A stretch of 7,797 nucleotides of DNA, from the NCBI GenBank assembly GCA_003561595.1, contig PWWF01000005.1, forward strand, positions 1 to 7,797, read 5' to 3'. The DNA is from Paracoccaceae bacterium. Lineage in GTDB: Bacteria; Pseudomonadota; Alphaproteobacteria; Rhodobacterales; Rhodobacteraceae. A program made the position numbers and the translations under genes. Under the pieces are notes generated by a model that saw nothing but the letters and a program-made list of their open reading frames with translations, had not been told where the DNA came from and did not search any database. Every line of letters starts with the position of its first letter. Position 1 is the stretch's first letter. Below, piece by piece: positions 1 to 6,860 of this stretch.

Positions 1-116
1 GCGTCCGCATTGGCCGCGCACCCGCAAGACCAGAGACAGTTTTTTCCACCAGCCCCTGATGGGGGCTTCCCATCGGGTGTGAAAAGCCTATGCTTGCACC
101 ATCGAAAGGGGGCGCC

Positions 117-575
117 ATGAGCGGAATCGACTACGGCAATCTGATGCACGACGCCATGCGGGGACTGATCCGCAGGGTGATGGAGCAGGTTGCCCAGGAC
201 GGCTTGCCGGGCGATCATCATTTCTTCATCACCATCGACACGGGCCATCCGGACATGCAGATGGCCGACTGGCTGCATGAACGCTACCCCGAGGAAATTA
301 CCCTTGTCGTGCAGCACTGGTTCGACAATCTGGTGGTGGAAGAGGACGGCTTTGCGATCACGCTGAATTTCGGCAATTCGCCCGAACCCCTCTATATCCC
401 GTTTGACGCGATCTCGACCTTTGTCGACCCGTCGGTTGAATTCGGCCTGCGCTTCGAGCTGCAGCAGGACGATGATGACGAGGATGAGGATGACGAAGAG
501 GCCCCGATGCTCGAAGATGCGCCGCAGGAAGAGAAAAGCGGCGAGGTCGTCAGCCTGGACCGTTTCCGCAAATAA
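117..575 (+). CDS. sspB: ClpXP adaptor SspB, alpha-proteobacterial type
   Basis: This 152-residue protein matches the SspB family (stringent starvation protein B, alpha type). Known family role: the cytoplasmic adaptor dimer binds ssrA-tagged or other substrates and tethers them to ClpX for degradation by ClpXP. The folded substrate-binding domain spans about residues 5-115, with the conserved segments HHFFITIDT (34-42) and FGNSPEPLYIPFDAI (85-99). A very acidic linker follows (D/E run 118-128). The C-terminal tail GEVVSLDRFRK (142-152) looks like the ClpX-docking peptide. I chose the ATG at 117 because AAGGGGG lies 4 nt upstream of it. An in-frame ATG at 90 has no clear ribosome site and would add nine unconserved residues. 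fumC follows on the same strand after 107 bp, and co-transcription is possible. A 14-bp direct repeat covers the last codons and continues past the stop. Confidence 0.93.
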   Translation: MSGIDYGNLMHDAMRGLIRRVMEQVAQDGLPGDHHFFITIDTGHPDMQMADWLHERYPEEITLVVQHWFDNLVVEEDGFAITLNFGNSPEPLYIPFDAISTFVDPSVEFGLRFELQQDDDDEDEDDEEAPMLEDAPQEEKSGEVVSLDRFRK

Positions 576-590
576 AACCGTTTCCGCAAA
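559..590 (+). repeat. 14-bp direct repeat across the sspB stop codon
   Basis: ACCGTTTCCGCAAA occurs at 559-572 and again at 577-590, separated by 4 nt (TAAA) that contain the sspB stop. The period is 18 bp, which fits a small tandem duplication or slippage event. The first copy encodes the RFRK end of the ClpX-binding tail, and the second copy is untranslated. Confidence 0.85.
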
Positions 591-647
591 CAGCACACGG
601 TATGCAACGGCATGCCGATTGATTTCCCGCTGACCAGTCGCTAAGCA

Positions 648-674
648 CCTTGCAGACCCCGCCCTTGCAAGGAG
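648..674 (+). promoter_or_regulatory. possible hairpin covering the fumC ribosome binding site
   Basis: CCTTGCA at 648-654 is the exact complement of TGCAAGG at 666-672, with an 11-nt loop. The second arm overlaps the AAGGAG Shine-Dalgarno (669-674). CCTTGCAAGG at 663-672 is itself a perfect 10-bp palindrome. Pairing in mRNA could mask the ribosome site. This is inferred from sequence only, and the stem is short. Confidence 0.35.
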
Positions 675-682
675 CCTCATTC

Positions 683-2077
683 ATGACTGCAACCCGCACC
701 GAAACCGACAGCTTCGGCCCGCTGGACGTGCCCGCCGACAAGTATTGGGGCGCGCAGACCCAGCGCTCGATCCGCAATTTCCCCATCGGCTGGGAACGCC
801 AGCCCGTACCCATCATCCGCGCGTTGGGGGCTGTCAAATGGGCCTGTGCGCTGGTCAATATGGAACAGGGCAGTCTGGATGCGCAGCGCGGTGATGCCAT
901 CGTGCAGGCCGCACGCGAAGTGTTCGAGGGCAAGTTTGACGACAATTTTCCGCTTGTCGTCTGGCAGACGGGCTCTGGCACCCAGTCCAACATGAATGCG
1001 AATGAGGTGATCTCGAACCGCGCGATCGAGATACTGGGCGGGCAGATGGGTACCAAGGACCCGGTCCACCCCAATGATCATTGCAACATGGGCCAGTCCA
1101 GCAATGACACCTTCCCCACGGCGATGCATGTCGGCATCGGAATGCTGGCGCGCGATGTGCTGCTGCCGGGGCTGGAAAAGCTGCATGGCGCGCTGGTCGC
1201 GAAATCGGACGAATTCAAGGATATCATCAAGATCGGGCGCACCCATACGCAGGATGCCACGCCCCTGACGCTGGGGCAGGAATTCGGCGGCTACGCGCAT
1301 CAGGTGCGCATGGGCATCCAGCGGGTCCAGATGTGCCTGCCCCATATCTACGAATTGGCACAGGGCGGCACGGCAGTCGGCACCGGGCTGAACACCCGCA
1401 AGGGCTGGGATAGCGCGGTCGCAGGCCATATCGCCCAAATCACCGACCTGCCTTTCGTCACCGCGCCCAACAAGTTCGAGGCGCTGGCCGCCCATGACGC
1501 GATGGTCATGTTCTCGGGCGCGCTGAAAACCGTGGCCGCATCGCTCTTCAAGATCGCCAATGACATGCGGCTTCTGGGTTCCGGCCCCCGCTCCGGCCTG
1601 GGCGAGCTGATCCTGCCGGAAAACGAGCCAGGATCGAGCATCATGCCCGGCAAGGTCAACCCCACACAGGCCGAAGCGCTGACCATGGTTTGTGCGCATG
1701 TCATGGGCAATGACGCCGCCGTGGGCTTTGCAGGCTCTCAGGGGCATTTCGAACTGAATGTCTATAACCCGATGATGAGCTACAATGTCCTGCAGAGCAT
1801 GCAGCTTCTGGGCGACGCAGCCGCCAGCTTCACCGACAACATGGTGGTCGGCACGCAGGCCAATGTCGAACGCATCGACAAGCTGATGAAGGAATCGCTG
1901 ATGCTGGTCACGGCGCTTGCGCCGACCATCGGCTATGACAACGCGACCAAAGTGGCCAAGACCGCGCATAAGAACGGCACCACCCTGCGCGAAGAGGCGA
2001 TTGCACTGGGTTTTGTCGATGGCGAGACATTCGACCGTGTCGTGCGCCCCGAACAGATGATTGGCCCCAAGGACTGA
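683..2077 (+). CDS. fumC: class II fumarate hydratase (fumarase C)
   Basis: The product interconverts fumarate and L-malate in the TCA cycle. It belongs to the iron-independent, homotetrameric class II fumarases of the cytoplasm. At 464 residues it has the usual family length. It aligns with E. coli FumC numbering without offset at several sites: SGT at 98-100, SSN at 139-141, catalytic-base His188 in GRTHTQ, and the mobile-loop catalytic Ser318 within the superfamily signature [11 protein letters not shown] (317-327). I chose the ATG at 683 because AAGGAG sits 8 nt upstream. A TTG at 650 is in frame but adds an unconserved, poorly supported N-terminus. Aspartase shares the fold and signature, but the N-terminus and the exact match to FumC positions favour fumarase. 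The Shine-Dalgarno lies inside a palindrome. The gene ends with a strong terminator 20 bp downstream. Confidence 0.97.
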   Translation: MTATRTETDSFGPLDVPADKYWGAQTQRSIRNFPIGWERQPVPIIRALGAVKWACALVNMEQGSLDAQRGDAIVQAAREVFEGKFDDNFPLVVWQTGSGTQSNMNANEVISNRAIEILGGQMGTKDPVHPNDHCNMGQSSNDTFPTAMHVGIGMLARDVLLPGLEKLHGALVAKSDEFKDIIKIGRTHTQDATPLTLGQEFGGYAHQVRMGIQRVQMCLPHIYELAQGGTAVGTGLNTRKGWDSAVAGHIAQITDLPFVTAPNKFEALAAHDAMVMFSGALKTVAASLFKIANDMRLLGSGPRSGLGELILPENEPGSSIMPGKVNPTQAEALTMVCAHVMGNDAAVGFAGSQGHFELNVYNPMMSYNVLQSMQLLGDAAASFTDNMVVGTQANVERIDKLMKESLMLVTALAPTIGYDNATKVAKTAHKNGTTLREEAIALGFVDGETFDRVVRPEQMIGPKD

Positions 2078-2097
2078 AGCCACTGCACCTGCATCCC

Positions 2098-2130
2098 AAA
2101 AAGGGCCGCGCCACAGCGTGGCCCTTTTTT
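2098..2130 (+). terminator. intrinsic terminator of fumC
   Basis: The left arm at 2098-2111 (AAAAAGGGCCGCGC) pairs with 2116-2129 around a CACA loop, with one G-U pair. A run of six T (2125-2130) is partly included in the stem. It begins 20 bp after the fumC stop. The A-tract before the stem could let it also work weakly on the minus strand, but there is no minus-strand gene nearby. Confidence 0.93.
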
Positions 2131-2301
2131 CATGCGCTGACATACACGCAAGGGCCATGTGATTACTCACCGCCCCCGGCTGGCTTTTCTGGCTTTCGCC
2201 CCTAATAGGCAGAGATCGCCGGATCAGCAAAAAACCGCCATGATGATTTTTCTGTTACGAGCCATGAAACCTTTTCGCGCCCCGGACATTTCTTATTCAA
2301 T

Positions 2302-2320
2302 CGGCACCACGGTGGTGCCG
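2302..2320 (+). promoter_or_regulatory. 19-bp palindrome in the leader of the PRC-barrel gene
   Basis: CGGCACCAC and GTGGTGCCG are perfect inverted copies around a central G, 26 bp before the ATG and about 10 bp before the Shine-Dalgarno. It could be a binding site for a dimeric regulator. In RNA it could be an 8-bp stem with a 3-nt loop. No T-run follows, so it is not a terminator. Confidence 0.45.
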
Positions 2321-2346
2321 CTGCCAATACAGAAGGAACTGAGTAA

Positions 2347-2895
2347 ATGTTGAACAAGTTTCTCGCAACGACCGCTCTGAGTGCAATGCTTGCCCTGCCC
2401 GCTTATGCGCAGACCGCCGACACCGCCGAGGAGCCGATGGATGCGCCGGCAGTCGAGGAAGGCATGGACGCGCCCGAAGGCGATGACCCGATGGCGGATG
2501 ATCCCATGGCGGATGACCCGCTCGCAGATGACGCTCTTGACGGAGACCCTCTTGCTGAGGAAGAGTTTGACACCGACATGACCGAAGAGCCGGATGCGCC
2601 TGAAGCAGGGGCCGAGGCCGGTATCGAGCTGACCGCTGATGAAGTTATCGGCGCTGACGTGCTGAGCTTTGAAGGCGAATCGATCGCAAATGTCGATGAT
2701 GTGGTGCTGACCGCCGAAGGCGACGTCGAATATATCCTGGTTGATGTGGGCGGCTTCCTTGGACTGGGTGCGCGCACTGTCGCCATTCCCTTTGCCGACG
2801 TGACTGTCCAGATGGATGATGCGGGCAATCCCGAACTGCAAACGCAGCTGTCCGAAGATGATCTGGAAAACATGCCGGAATATGAAGAAGGGTAA
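2347..2895 (+). CDS. secreted acidic PRC-barrel domain protein
   Basis: The product has 182 residues. Residues 1-21 form a clear Sec signal peptide: a basic start (MLNK), a hydrophobic core, and an AYA cleavage site before Gln22, so the mature protein should be periplasmic or exported. Residues 22-95 are low-complexity and rich in D, E, P, A and M, with five tandem five-residue units (DDPMA, DDPMA, DDPLA, DDALD, GDPLA) at 46-70. Residues about 96-160 form a PRC-barrel domain, shown by the typical VIGADVLSFEGESIANVDDV and VDVGGFLGLGARTVAIPF segments. PRC barrels occur in RimM, in photosynthetic reaction centre H subunits and in many small stress or envelope proteins. The precise role here is unknown. 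The acidic linker could bind cations or cationic partners, but that is only a guess. AGAAGGA precedes the ATG by about 9 nt. Strong terminators on both sides suggest a single-gene transcript. Confidence 0.88.
   Translation: MLNKFLATTALSAMLALPAYAQTADTAEEPMDAPAVEEGMDAPEGDDPMADDPMADDPLADDALDGDPLAEEEFDTDMTEEPDAPEAGAEAGIELTADEVIGADVLSFEGESIANVDDVVLTAEGDVEYILVDVGGFLGLGARTVAIPFADVTVQMDDAGNPELQTQLSEDDLENMPEYEEG
2482..2556 (+). repeat. 15-bp tandem repeat encoding acidic pentapeptides
   Basis: Five consecutive 15-bp units begin at 2482, 2497, 2512, 2527 and 2542. The first three are nearly identical (DDPMA, DDPMA, DDPLA) and the last two have diverged (DDALD, GDPLA). The repeat lies within the linker of the PRC-barrel protein, and copy-number change would keep the frame. 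Confidence 0.8.
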
Positions 2896-2919
2896 TCCCT
2901 TTTTCGCGTAACGAGTACG

Positions 2920-2949
2920 GCCCGGGTGCTTTGCACCCGGGCTTTTTTT
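2920..2949 (+). terminator. intrinsic terminator of the PRC-barrel gene
   Basis: A perfect 10-bp stem pairs GCCCGGGTGC (2920-2929) with GCACCCGGGC (2933-2942) around a TTT loop, followed by seven T (2943-2949). It begins 25 bp after the stop codon at 2893-2895. Confidence 0.96.
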
Positions 2950-3096
2950 AATCGATCTGAATAAATTTATCTGCGCCAATAGAATAAACCCCATGTCATA
3001 TATGAATGACGTTGCGGCCTGAATCCGATAAAATTCGGCGTTCGCTTATTCTCTTGCCGCTTGATACAGCCCGGTCGCATCGTCTAGGATCGCGCC

Positions 3097-3276
3097 ATGA
3101 GCCGGATCATCAACCTGCGCACCACCCGCAAACAGGCCGCCCGCGACAGCAAGCGGCGCGCGGCATCCGAGAATGCCGCCCGACACGGGCGCAGCAAGCG
3201 TGACCGCACGCTTGATGAGGCCCGCGCCACCAAGGCGGGCCGCGATCTGGATGGTCACAAGCTCGACAAGGAATGA
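3097..3276 (+). CDS. DUF4169 family small protein
   Basis: This 59-residue basic protein begins MSRIINLRTTRKQAARDSK and ends DLDGHKLDKE. The pattern of an N-terminal (V/I)INLR motif, a run of Arg/Lys/Ala helix, a G-R-(S/T)-K turn, and a second Arg/Glu/Ala helix ending in LD-H-LD matches DUF4169, a small family from alphaproteobacteria with no known function. It is probably largely helical and cytoplasmic, with no signal or membrane segment. The ATG at 3097 has AGGA 7 nt upstream. Its TGA overlaps the ATG of the next gene (ATGA at 3273-3276), so the two are very likely co-translated. The basic composition would allow nucleic-acid contact, but nothing in the sequence proves it. Confidence 0.85.
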   Translation: MSRIINLRTTRKQAARDSKRRAASENAARHGRSKRDRTLDEARATKAGRDLDGHKLDKE

Positions 3277-3515
3277 CCGCGCGCCCGGTCAAACACTCGC
3301 TGACCCTGCGCGGTCACCGCACATCCGTGTCGCTGGAAGATGCCTTCTGGATCGAATTCCGCAAACTCGCCGCCGCGCGCGGCATGGCGCTGAATGCGCT
3401 CGCCGCACAGATCGACGCGGAACGCGGCGATATCGGCCTTGCCTCGGCCATCCGGGTATTCGTGCTGGAACAGACCATCGCCCGCGCAGCGCAGCCCCGG
3501 CAGGCCGAAGATTGA
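3273..3515 (+). CDS. ribbon-helix-helix (RHH_4) domain protein, putative regulator
   Basis: This 80-residue protein is dominated by a ribbon-helix-helix-like domain of the RHH_4 type. The beta-strand segment GHRTSVSLE (14-22) is followed by helix DAFWIEFRKLAAARG (23-37), then helix MALNALAAQIDAERG (38-52), then a conserved SAIRVFVLEQ tail. Family members bind DNA as dimers through the beta ribbon. The target is unknown, and autoregulation of this operon is an inference. The ATG overlaps the stop of the DUF4169 gene, and AAGGA abuts it with no spacer, which supports translational coupling. The next in-frame Met is inside the domain, so the start is safe. The stop codon falls inside the left arm of the inverted element at 3512-3603. 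Confidence 0.85.
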   Translation: MTARPVKHSLTLRGHRTSVSLEDAFWIEFRKLAAARGMALNALAAQIDAERGDIGLASAIRVFVLEQTIARAAQPRQAED

Positions 3516-3603
3516 GTATTTTCGGCAAGATGAAGCTGCAGACAGGCTCAGCCAACAAGGGCCCTAGCCACCCTCATGGCTTCATCTTGCCATAAATACT
3601 CAA
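3512..3603. repeat. inverted pair of 25-nt elements between convergent genes
   Basis: The arm at 3512-3536 and the arm at 3579-3603 are inverted copies that pair at 23 of 25 positions. The shared parts are TTGAGTATTT and GGCAAGATGAAGC, separated by two variable bases (TC in one copy, AT in the other on its own strand). A 42-nt centre holds the palindrome AGGGCCCT (3558-3565). The structure lies between the RHH gene, whose stop it includes, and the gyrA stop. T-runs are absent on the exit side in both directions: six A follow on the plus strand, and the six T on the minus strand precede the stem. It is therefore not a standard intrinsic terminator, although it could block transcription or protect 3' ends. 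Confidence 0.85.
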
Positions 3604-3644
3604 AAAAGACGCCTGACACTCGGCGCGACCCTGGCGGGCGAAGC

Positions 3645-6368
3645 TCAGCCCTCTTCGACCTCGTCTTCGTCGCCCGTCTCAGCCACGCGGGCGACCGACA
3701 CCACCAACTCGCCATTCGAGGTGTTGAACACCCGCACCCCGCCCGCAGAGCGCGAGCGGAACGAAATCCCCTGCACCGGCACGCGGATCGACTGCCCGCG
3801 CGAGGTGGCCAGCATGATCTGGTCCGACGCCTCGACCGGGAAACAGGCGACAAGCTGGCCGCCGCGCATCGCCCGGTCCATCGCCGCCACACCCATGCCG
3901 CCGCGCCCGCGCACGGGGTAATTGTGACTGGATGACAGCTTGCCCATCCCCTTCTCGGTGATGGTCAGGATCAGATCCTCGCTGGCCGACATCTCGGCAT
4001 AGCGCTCGGGCGAAAGCGCGCCCTCGGCGGCGTCCTCTTCATCCTCGCCCTCATCCTCGACCACGCCCGCCATCGCGCGGCGCATCTTCAGATAGGTGGC
4101 GCGTTCCTCGGGGCTGGCCTCGAAATGGCGGATCACGGCCATCGAGACGACGCGGTCGCCCTCACCCAGCCGCACCCCACGCACGCCGGTCGAATCGCGC
4201 CCCTTGAAGATGCGCACATCCGTCGTGCGGAACCGGATCGCGCGGCCCGAGGCCGTGACCAGCATCACGTCGTCATCCTCATCACAGATCCGCGCATTCA
4301 CAAGGCTCACGCCCTCGGGCAGCTTCATCGCGATCTTGCCGTTGCGCATGACATTGGTGAAATCCGACAGCGCATTGCGCCGCACATCCCCGGCCGAGGT
4401 CGCAAAGACGATCTGCAGGTTCTGCCATTCCTCCTCGGGGCGTTCGACAGGCATGATCGCCGCCACGCTGACCCCGCTGGCAATGGGCAGGATATTGACC
4501 ATCGCCTTGCCCCGCGCATTGCGCCCGCCCAGCGGCAGGCGCCAGGTCTTGAGCTTGTAGACCATCCCGTCCGTGGTGAAGAACAGAAGCTGCGTATGGG
4601 TATTGGCCACGAACAGCGATGTGACGACATCATCATCCTTGGTCGCCATCCCCGCCAGCCCCTTGCCGCCGCGCCGCTGGGCGCGGAACTCATGCAGCGG
4701 CGTGCGCTTGATATACCCGCCCGAGGTGATGGTCACGACCATATCCTCGCGCTCGATCAGGTCCTCGTCCTCCATATCGCCGGACCAGTCCACGATCTCG
4801 CTGCGCCGGGGCACGGCGAATTGCTCGCGCACCTCGCGCAGTTCCGTCCCGATGATCTCCATCACCCGCGCGCGCGAGCGCAGGATATCCAGGTAATCCT
4901 TGATCTTCGCGGCCAGGCTTTCCAGCTCGTCCGTGACCTCCTTGACGCCCATCGCCGTCAGGCGCTGCAACCGCAGATCAAGGATCGCGCGCGCCTGCAC
5001 TTCCGACAGGTTATAGGTGCCGTCCTCGTTCATCGTGTGGCTGGGATCGTCGATCAGCCGGATATAGGGCGCGATGTCCGCAGCAGGCCAGCGCCGTTCC
5101 ATCAGGCGGGTGCGCGCCTCTGCCGGATCAGCCGAGGCGCGGATGGTCGCCACCACCTCATCCACATTCGAGACTGCGACCGCCAGACCGCACAGCACAT
5201 GGGAGCGTTCGCGCGCCTTGTTCAGCTCGAACGCCGTGCGCCGCGTCACCACTTCCTCGCGGAACCCGATGAAAGCGCTCAGAAAATCGCGCAGGGTCAG
5301 TTGCTCGGGCCGCCCGCCATTCAGCGCCAGCATGTTGCACCCGAATGAGGTCTGCATCGGCGTGAAGCGGAACAGCTGGTTCAGCACCACATCCGGCGTG
5401 GCGTCGCGCTTCAGTTCCACCACCACGCGCACACCGATGCGGTCGGATTCATCCGCGACCGAGGATATCCCCTCGATCTTCTTCTCGCGCACCGCCTCGG
5501 CGATCTTTTCCACCATGGTGGATTTGTTCACCTGATACGGGATCTCATCCACGATGATGGCGTAGCGGTCCTTGCGGATTTCCTCGACATGGGTTTTCGC
5601 GCGGATGATGACCGACCCGCGCCCTTCCAGATAGGCCTTGCGCGCGCCTGAGCGACCCAGGATCTGCGCACCCGTGGGGAAATCGGGGGCGGGCACGTAC
5701 TCCATCAGATCGACACTGGTCAGATCGGGGTTCTCGATCAGCGCCAGCGTCGCATCGACCACCTCGCCCAGATTATGCGGCGGGATATTGGTCGCCATGC
5801 CCACGGCAATCCCGCCCGCGCCATTGACCAGCATATTGGGAAAGCGCGCGGGCAGAACAGTGGGTTCGCGGTCGCGCCCGTCATAATTGTCCTGAAAATC
5901 GACCGTATCCTTGTCGATATCGGCCAGAAGCGCGCCTGCCGCCTTGTCCATGCGCACTTCGGTATAGCGCATCGCAGCCGGGTTATCGCCGTCCATCGAG
6001 CCGAAATTGCCCTGCCCGTCCAACAGCGGCAGCGACATCGAAAAGGGCTGCGCCATGCGCACCAGCGCGTCATAAATCGCCGAGTCGCCATGCGGGTGAT
6101 AGGTGCCCATCACATCCCCCACCGCGCGGGCGGATTTGCGATAGGGCTTGTCATGCGTGTTGCCCGCATCATGCATCGCGAACAGAATGCGCCGATGCAC
6201 AGGTTTCAGGCCATCGCGCAGATCGGGGATCGCGCGGCTGACGATCACGCTCATGGCGTAGTCAAGATAGGACGCCCGCATTTCCTGCGTGATGGAAATG
6301 GACGGGCCCAACGGCCCACCGGGCGGGGTTTCATCCATGTTTTCAGGTGGTTCCGGGGTGTCGTTCAC
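3645..6368 (-). CDS. gyrA: DNA gyrase subunit A
   Basis: With GyrB, this subunit forms the A2B2 type II topoisomerase that introduces negative supercoils; GyrA cuts and rejoins DNA. The 907-residue protein carries the quinolone-target segment [10 protein letters not shown] (91-100), with Ser96 and Asp100 at the positions of E. coli Ser83 and Asp87, so no classical resistance change is seen. The catalytic tyrosine is Tyr135 in AAMRYTE, 39 residues on as in E. coli. The winged-helix and tower domains run to about residue 525. The beta-pinwheel C-terminal domain carries the GyrA box QRRGGKG (564-570), which separates it from ParC. Residues about 749-798 form an acidic extra segment between blades, and the C-terminus is also acidic. 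The start is GTG, with GAGGA 4 nt upstream. An in-frame ATG at residue 11 has a weaker ribosome site. Confidence 0.97.
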   Translation of the reverse strand: MNDTPEPPENMDETPPGGPLGPSISITQEMRASYLDYAMSVIVSRAIPDLRDGLKPVHRRILFAMHDAGNTHDKPYRKSARAVGDVMGTYHPHGDSAIYDALVRMAQPFSMSLPLLDGQGNFGSMDGDNPAAMRYTEVRMDKAAGALLADIDKDTVDFQDNYDGRDREPTVLPARFPNMLVNGAGGIAVGMATNIPPHNLGEVVDATLALIENPDLTSVDLMEYVPAPDFPTGAQILGRSGARKAYLEGRGSVIIRAKTHVEEIRKDRYAIIVDEIPYQVNKSTMVEKIAEAVREKKIEGISSVADESDRIGVRVVVELKRDATPDVVLNQLFRFTPMQTSFGCNMLALNGGRPEQLTLRDFLSAFIGFREEVVTRRTAFELNKARERSHVLCGLAVAVSNVDEVVATIRASADPAEARTRLMERRWPAADIAPYIRLIDDPSHTMNEDGTYNLSEVQARAILDLRLQRLTAMGVKEVTDELESLAAKIKDYLDILRSRARVMEIIGTELREVREQFAVPRRSEIVDWSGDMEDEDLIEREDMVVTITSGGYIKRTPLHEFRAQRRGGKGLAGMATKDDDVVTSLFVANTHTQLLFFTTDGMVYKLKTWRLPLGGRNARGKAMVNILPIASGVSVAAIMPVERPEEEWQNLQIVFATSAGDVRRNALSDFTNVMRNGKIAMKLPEGVSLVNARICDEDDDVMLVTASGRAIRFRTTDVRIFKGRDSTGVRGVRLGEGDRVVSMAVIRHFEASPEERATYLKMRRAMAGVVEDEGEDEEDAAEGALSPERYAEMSASEDLILTITEKGMGKLSSSHNYPVRGRGGMGVAAMDRAMRGGQLVACFPVEASDQIMLATSRGQSIRVPVQGISFRSRSAGGVRVFNTSNGELVVSVARVAETGDEDEVEEG

Positions 6369-6413
6369 GCAATCCTCGCCGCTCTGCCGCTCGTTCCAGA
6401 TATGGTTGCAAGA

Positions 6414-6443
6414 CTTGTATCAGAACCACGATATAGGGTGCAA
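6414..6443 (-). promoter_or_regulatory. candidate gyrA promoter
   Basis: Read on the minus strand, TTGCAC (6443-6438) is followed after 18 bp by TACAAG (6419-6414), with TG one base upstream as in extended -10 sites. The position, about 46 bp before the GTG start, is sensible. The match to the sigma-70 consensus is moderate, and no other evidence exists in the sequence. Confidence 0.3.
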
Positions 6444-6502
6444 TGGCGCATTCCCGGCGCATTTGGCAGCCAGCGGAGATAAGTGATAACAACATGTTTT
6501 CA

Positions 6503-6530
6503 TTGATTATTATCTTTCCTTTGGCATGAT
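6503..6530 (+). promoter_or_regulatory. candidate usg promoter
   Basis: TTGATT (6503-6508) and CATGAT (6525-6530) are separated by 16 bp in the most AT-rich part of the gyrA-usg gap, 30 bp before the usg ATG. The match to sigma-70 boxes is partial. Confidence 0.35.
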
Positions 6531-6560
6531 TTCAGAACGTATCAGCAAAAGGACCCACAG

Positions 6561-6860
6561 ATGGAGAAACACCCTGTCGAACTCATGCTCAAGGGCTATG
6601 GCCTGACCACGGCGGAAATGATCTATCGCCTGCCCGATCACAGCCATGTCCTCAATACCTTTGTCTGGCAGGACTATGACCTTGCCCCCGATTACCCGCG
6701 CCTGTTCGAATTCATCGAATTCTGGCATGACAGTATCGAGGGGCCGCTGCATTCGGTGCGCTTCACCCATCGCAAACAGCTCTCGGCGGGCGAATGGCGT
6801 CATGTGGTGGGCGAGTTCGATCTGGGCAAATTCTCGCGCGGGAACCTGCGCCTGCATTAG
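6561..6860 (+). CDS. usg: Usg family protein, function unknown
   Basis: This 99-residue protein matches the Usg family, named for the small gene upstream of trpF in the Caulobacter tryptophan operon. Recognisable parts are LMLKGYGLTTAEMIYRLPDH (residues 9-28), FVWQDYDLAPDYPRL, FIEFWHDSIEGPLHSV and a basic end. No biochemical role is established for the family. It has no signal peptide or membrane helix, and many aromatic and acidic residues. The ATG at 6561 has AAAAGGA 7 nt upstream. It is divergent from gyrA across a 192-bp gap and is not next to trp genes here. Its TAG stop shares two bases with the TAA stop of the opposing dsbB gene, and no terminator is visible between them. Confidence 0.88.
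   Translation: MEKHPVELMLKGYGLTTAEMIYRLPDHSHVLNTFVWQDYDLAPDYPRLFEFIEFWHDSIEGPLHSVRFTHRKQLSAGEWRHVVGEFDLGKFSRGNLRLH

Noticed and set aside
51..67. Small hairpin AGCCCC/GGGGCT before sspB
   Set aside because: The stem is 6 bp and no T-run follows on either strand, so terminator function cannot be claimed. Bases 1-116 otherwise show no recognisable gene end or RNA.
66..94. Possible sspB promoter with TATGCT as the -10 box (89-94)
   Set aside because: The hexamer 17 bp upstream (CTTCCC) barely matches a -35 box, so the support is too weak to list.
608..617. 10-bp palindrome CGGCATGCCG between sspB and fumC
   Set aside because: It is short, and such palindromes are common in GC-rich DNA; nothing ties it to a function.
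619..647. Possible fumC promoter TTGATT-17-TAAGCA
   Set aside because: The -35 box is reasonable but the -10 box matches poorly. fumC may be co-transcribed with sspB instead.
650..682. Extended fumC start at TTG 650
   Set aside because: It has no suitable ribosome site, and the added residues are not part of class II fumarases. ATG 683 has AAGGAG at good spacing.
677..2230. Long minus-strand open frame (517 codons) opposite fumC
   Set aside because: It is a shadow of fumC in GC-rich DNA. The product is rich in His, Arg and Gly with no recognisable domain, and it runs through the fumC terminator.
2293..2994. Minus-strand open frame (233 codons) opposite the PRC-barrel gene
   Set aside because: It crosses the strong terminator and the palindrome, and is explained by the repetitive acidic coding region on the other strand.
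4125..5348. Plus-strand open frame (407 codons) opposite gyrA
   Set aside because: It is antisense to the conserved gyrA sequence, with composition typical of a shadow frame (many H, R, Q, D) and no domain.
5775..6482. Plus-strand open frame (235 codons) opposite the gyrA start
   Set aside because: Another shadow of gyrA that reads into the divergent promoter region; it has no family resemblance.
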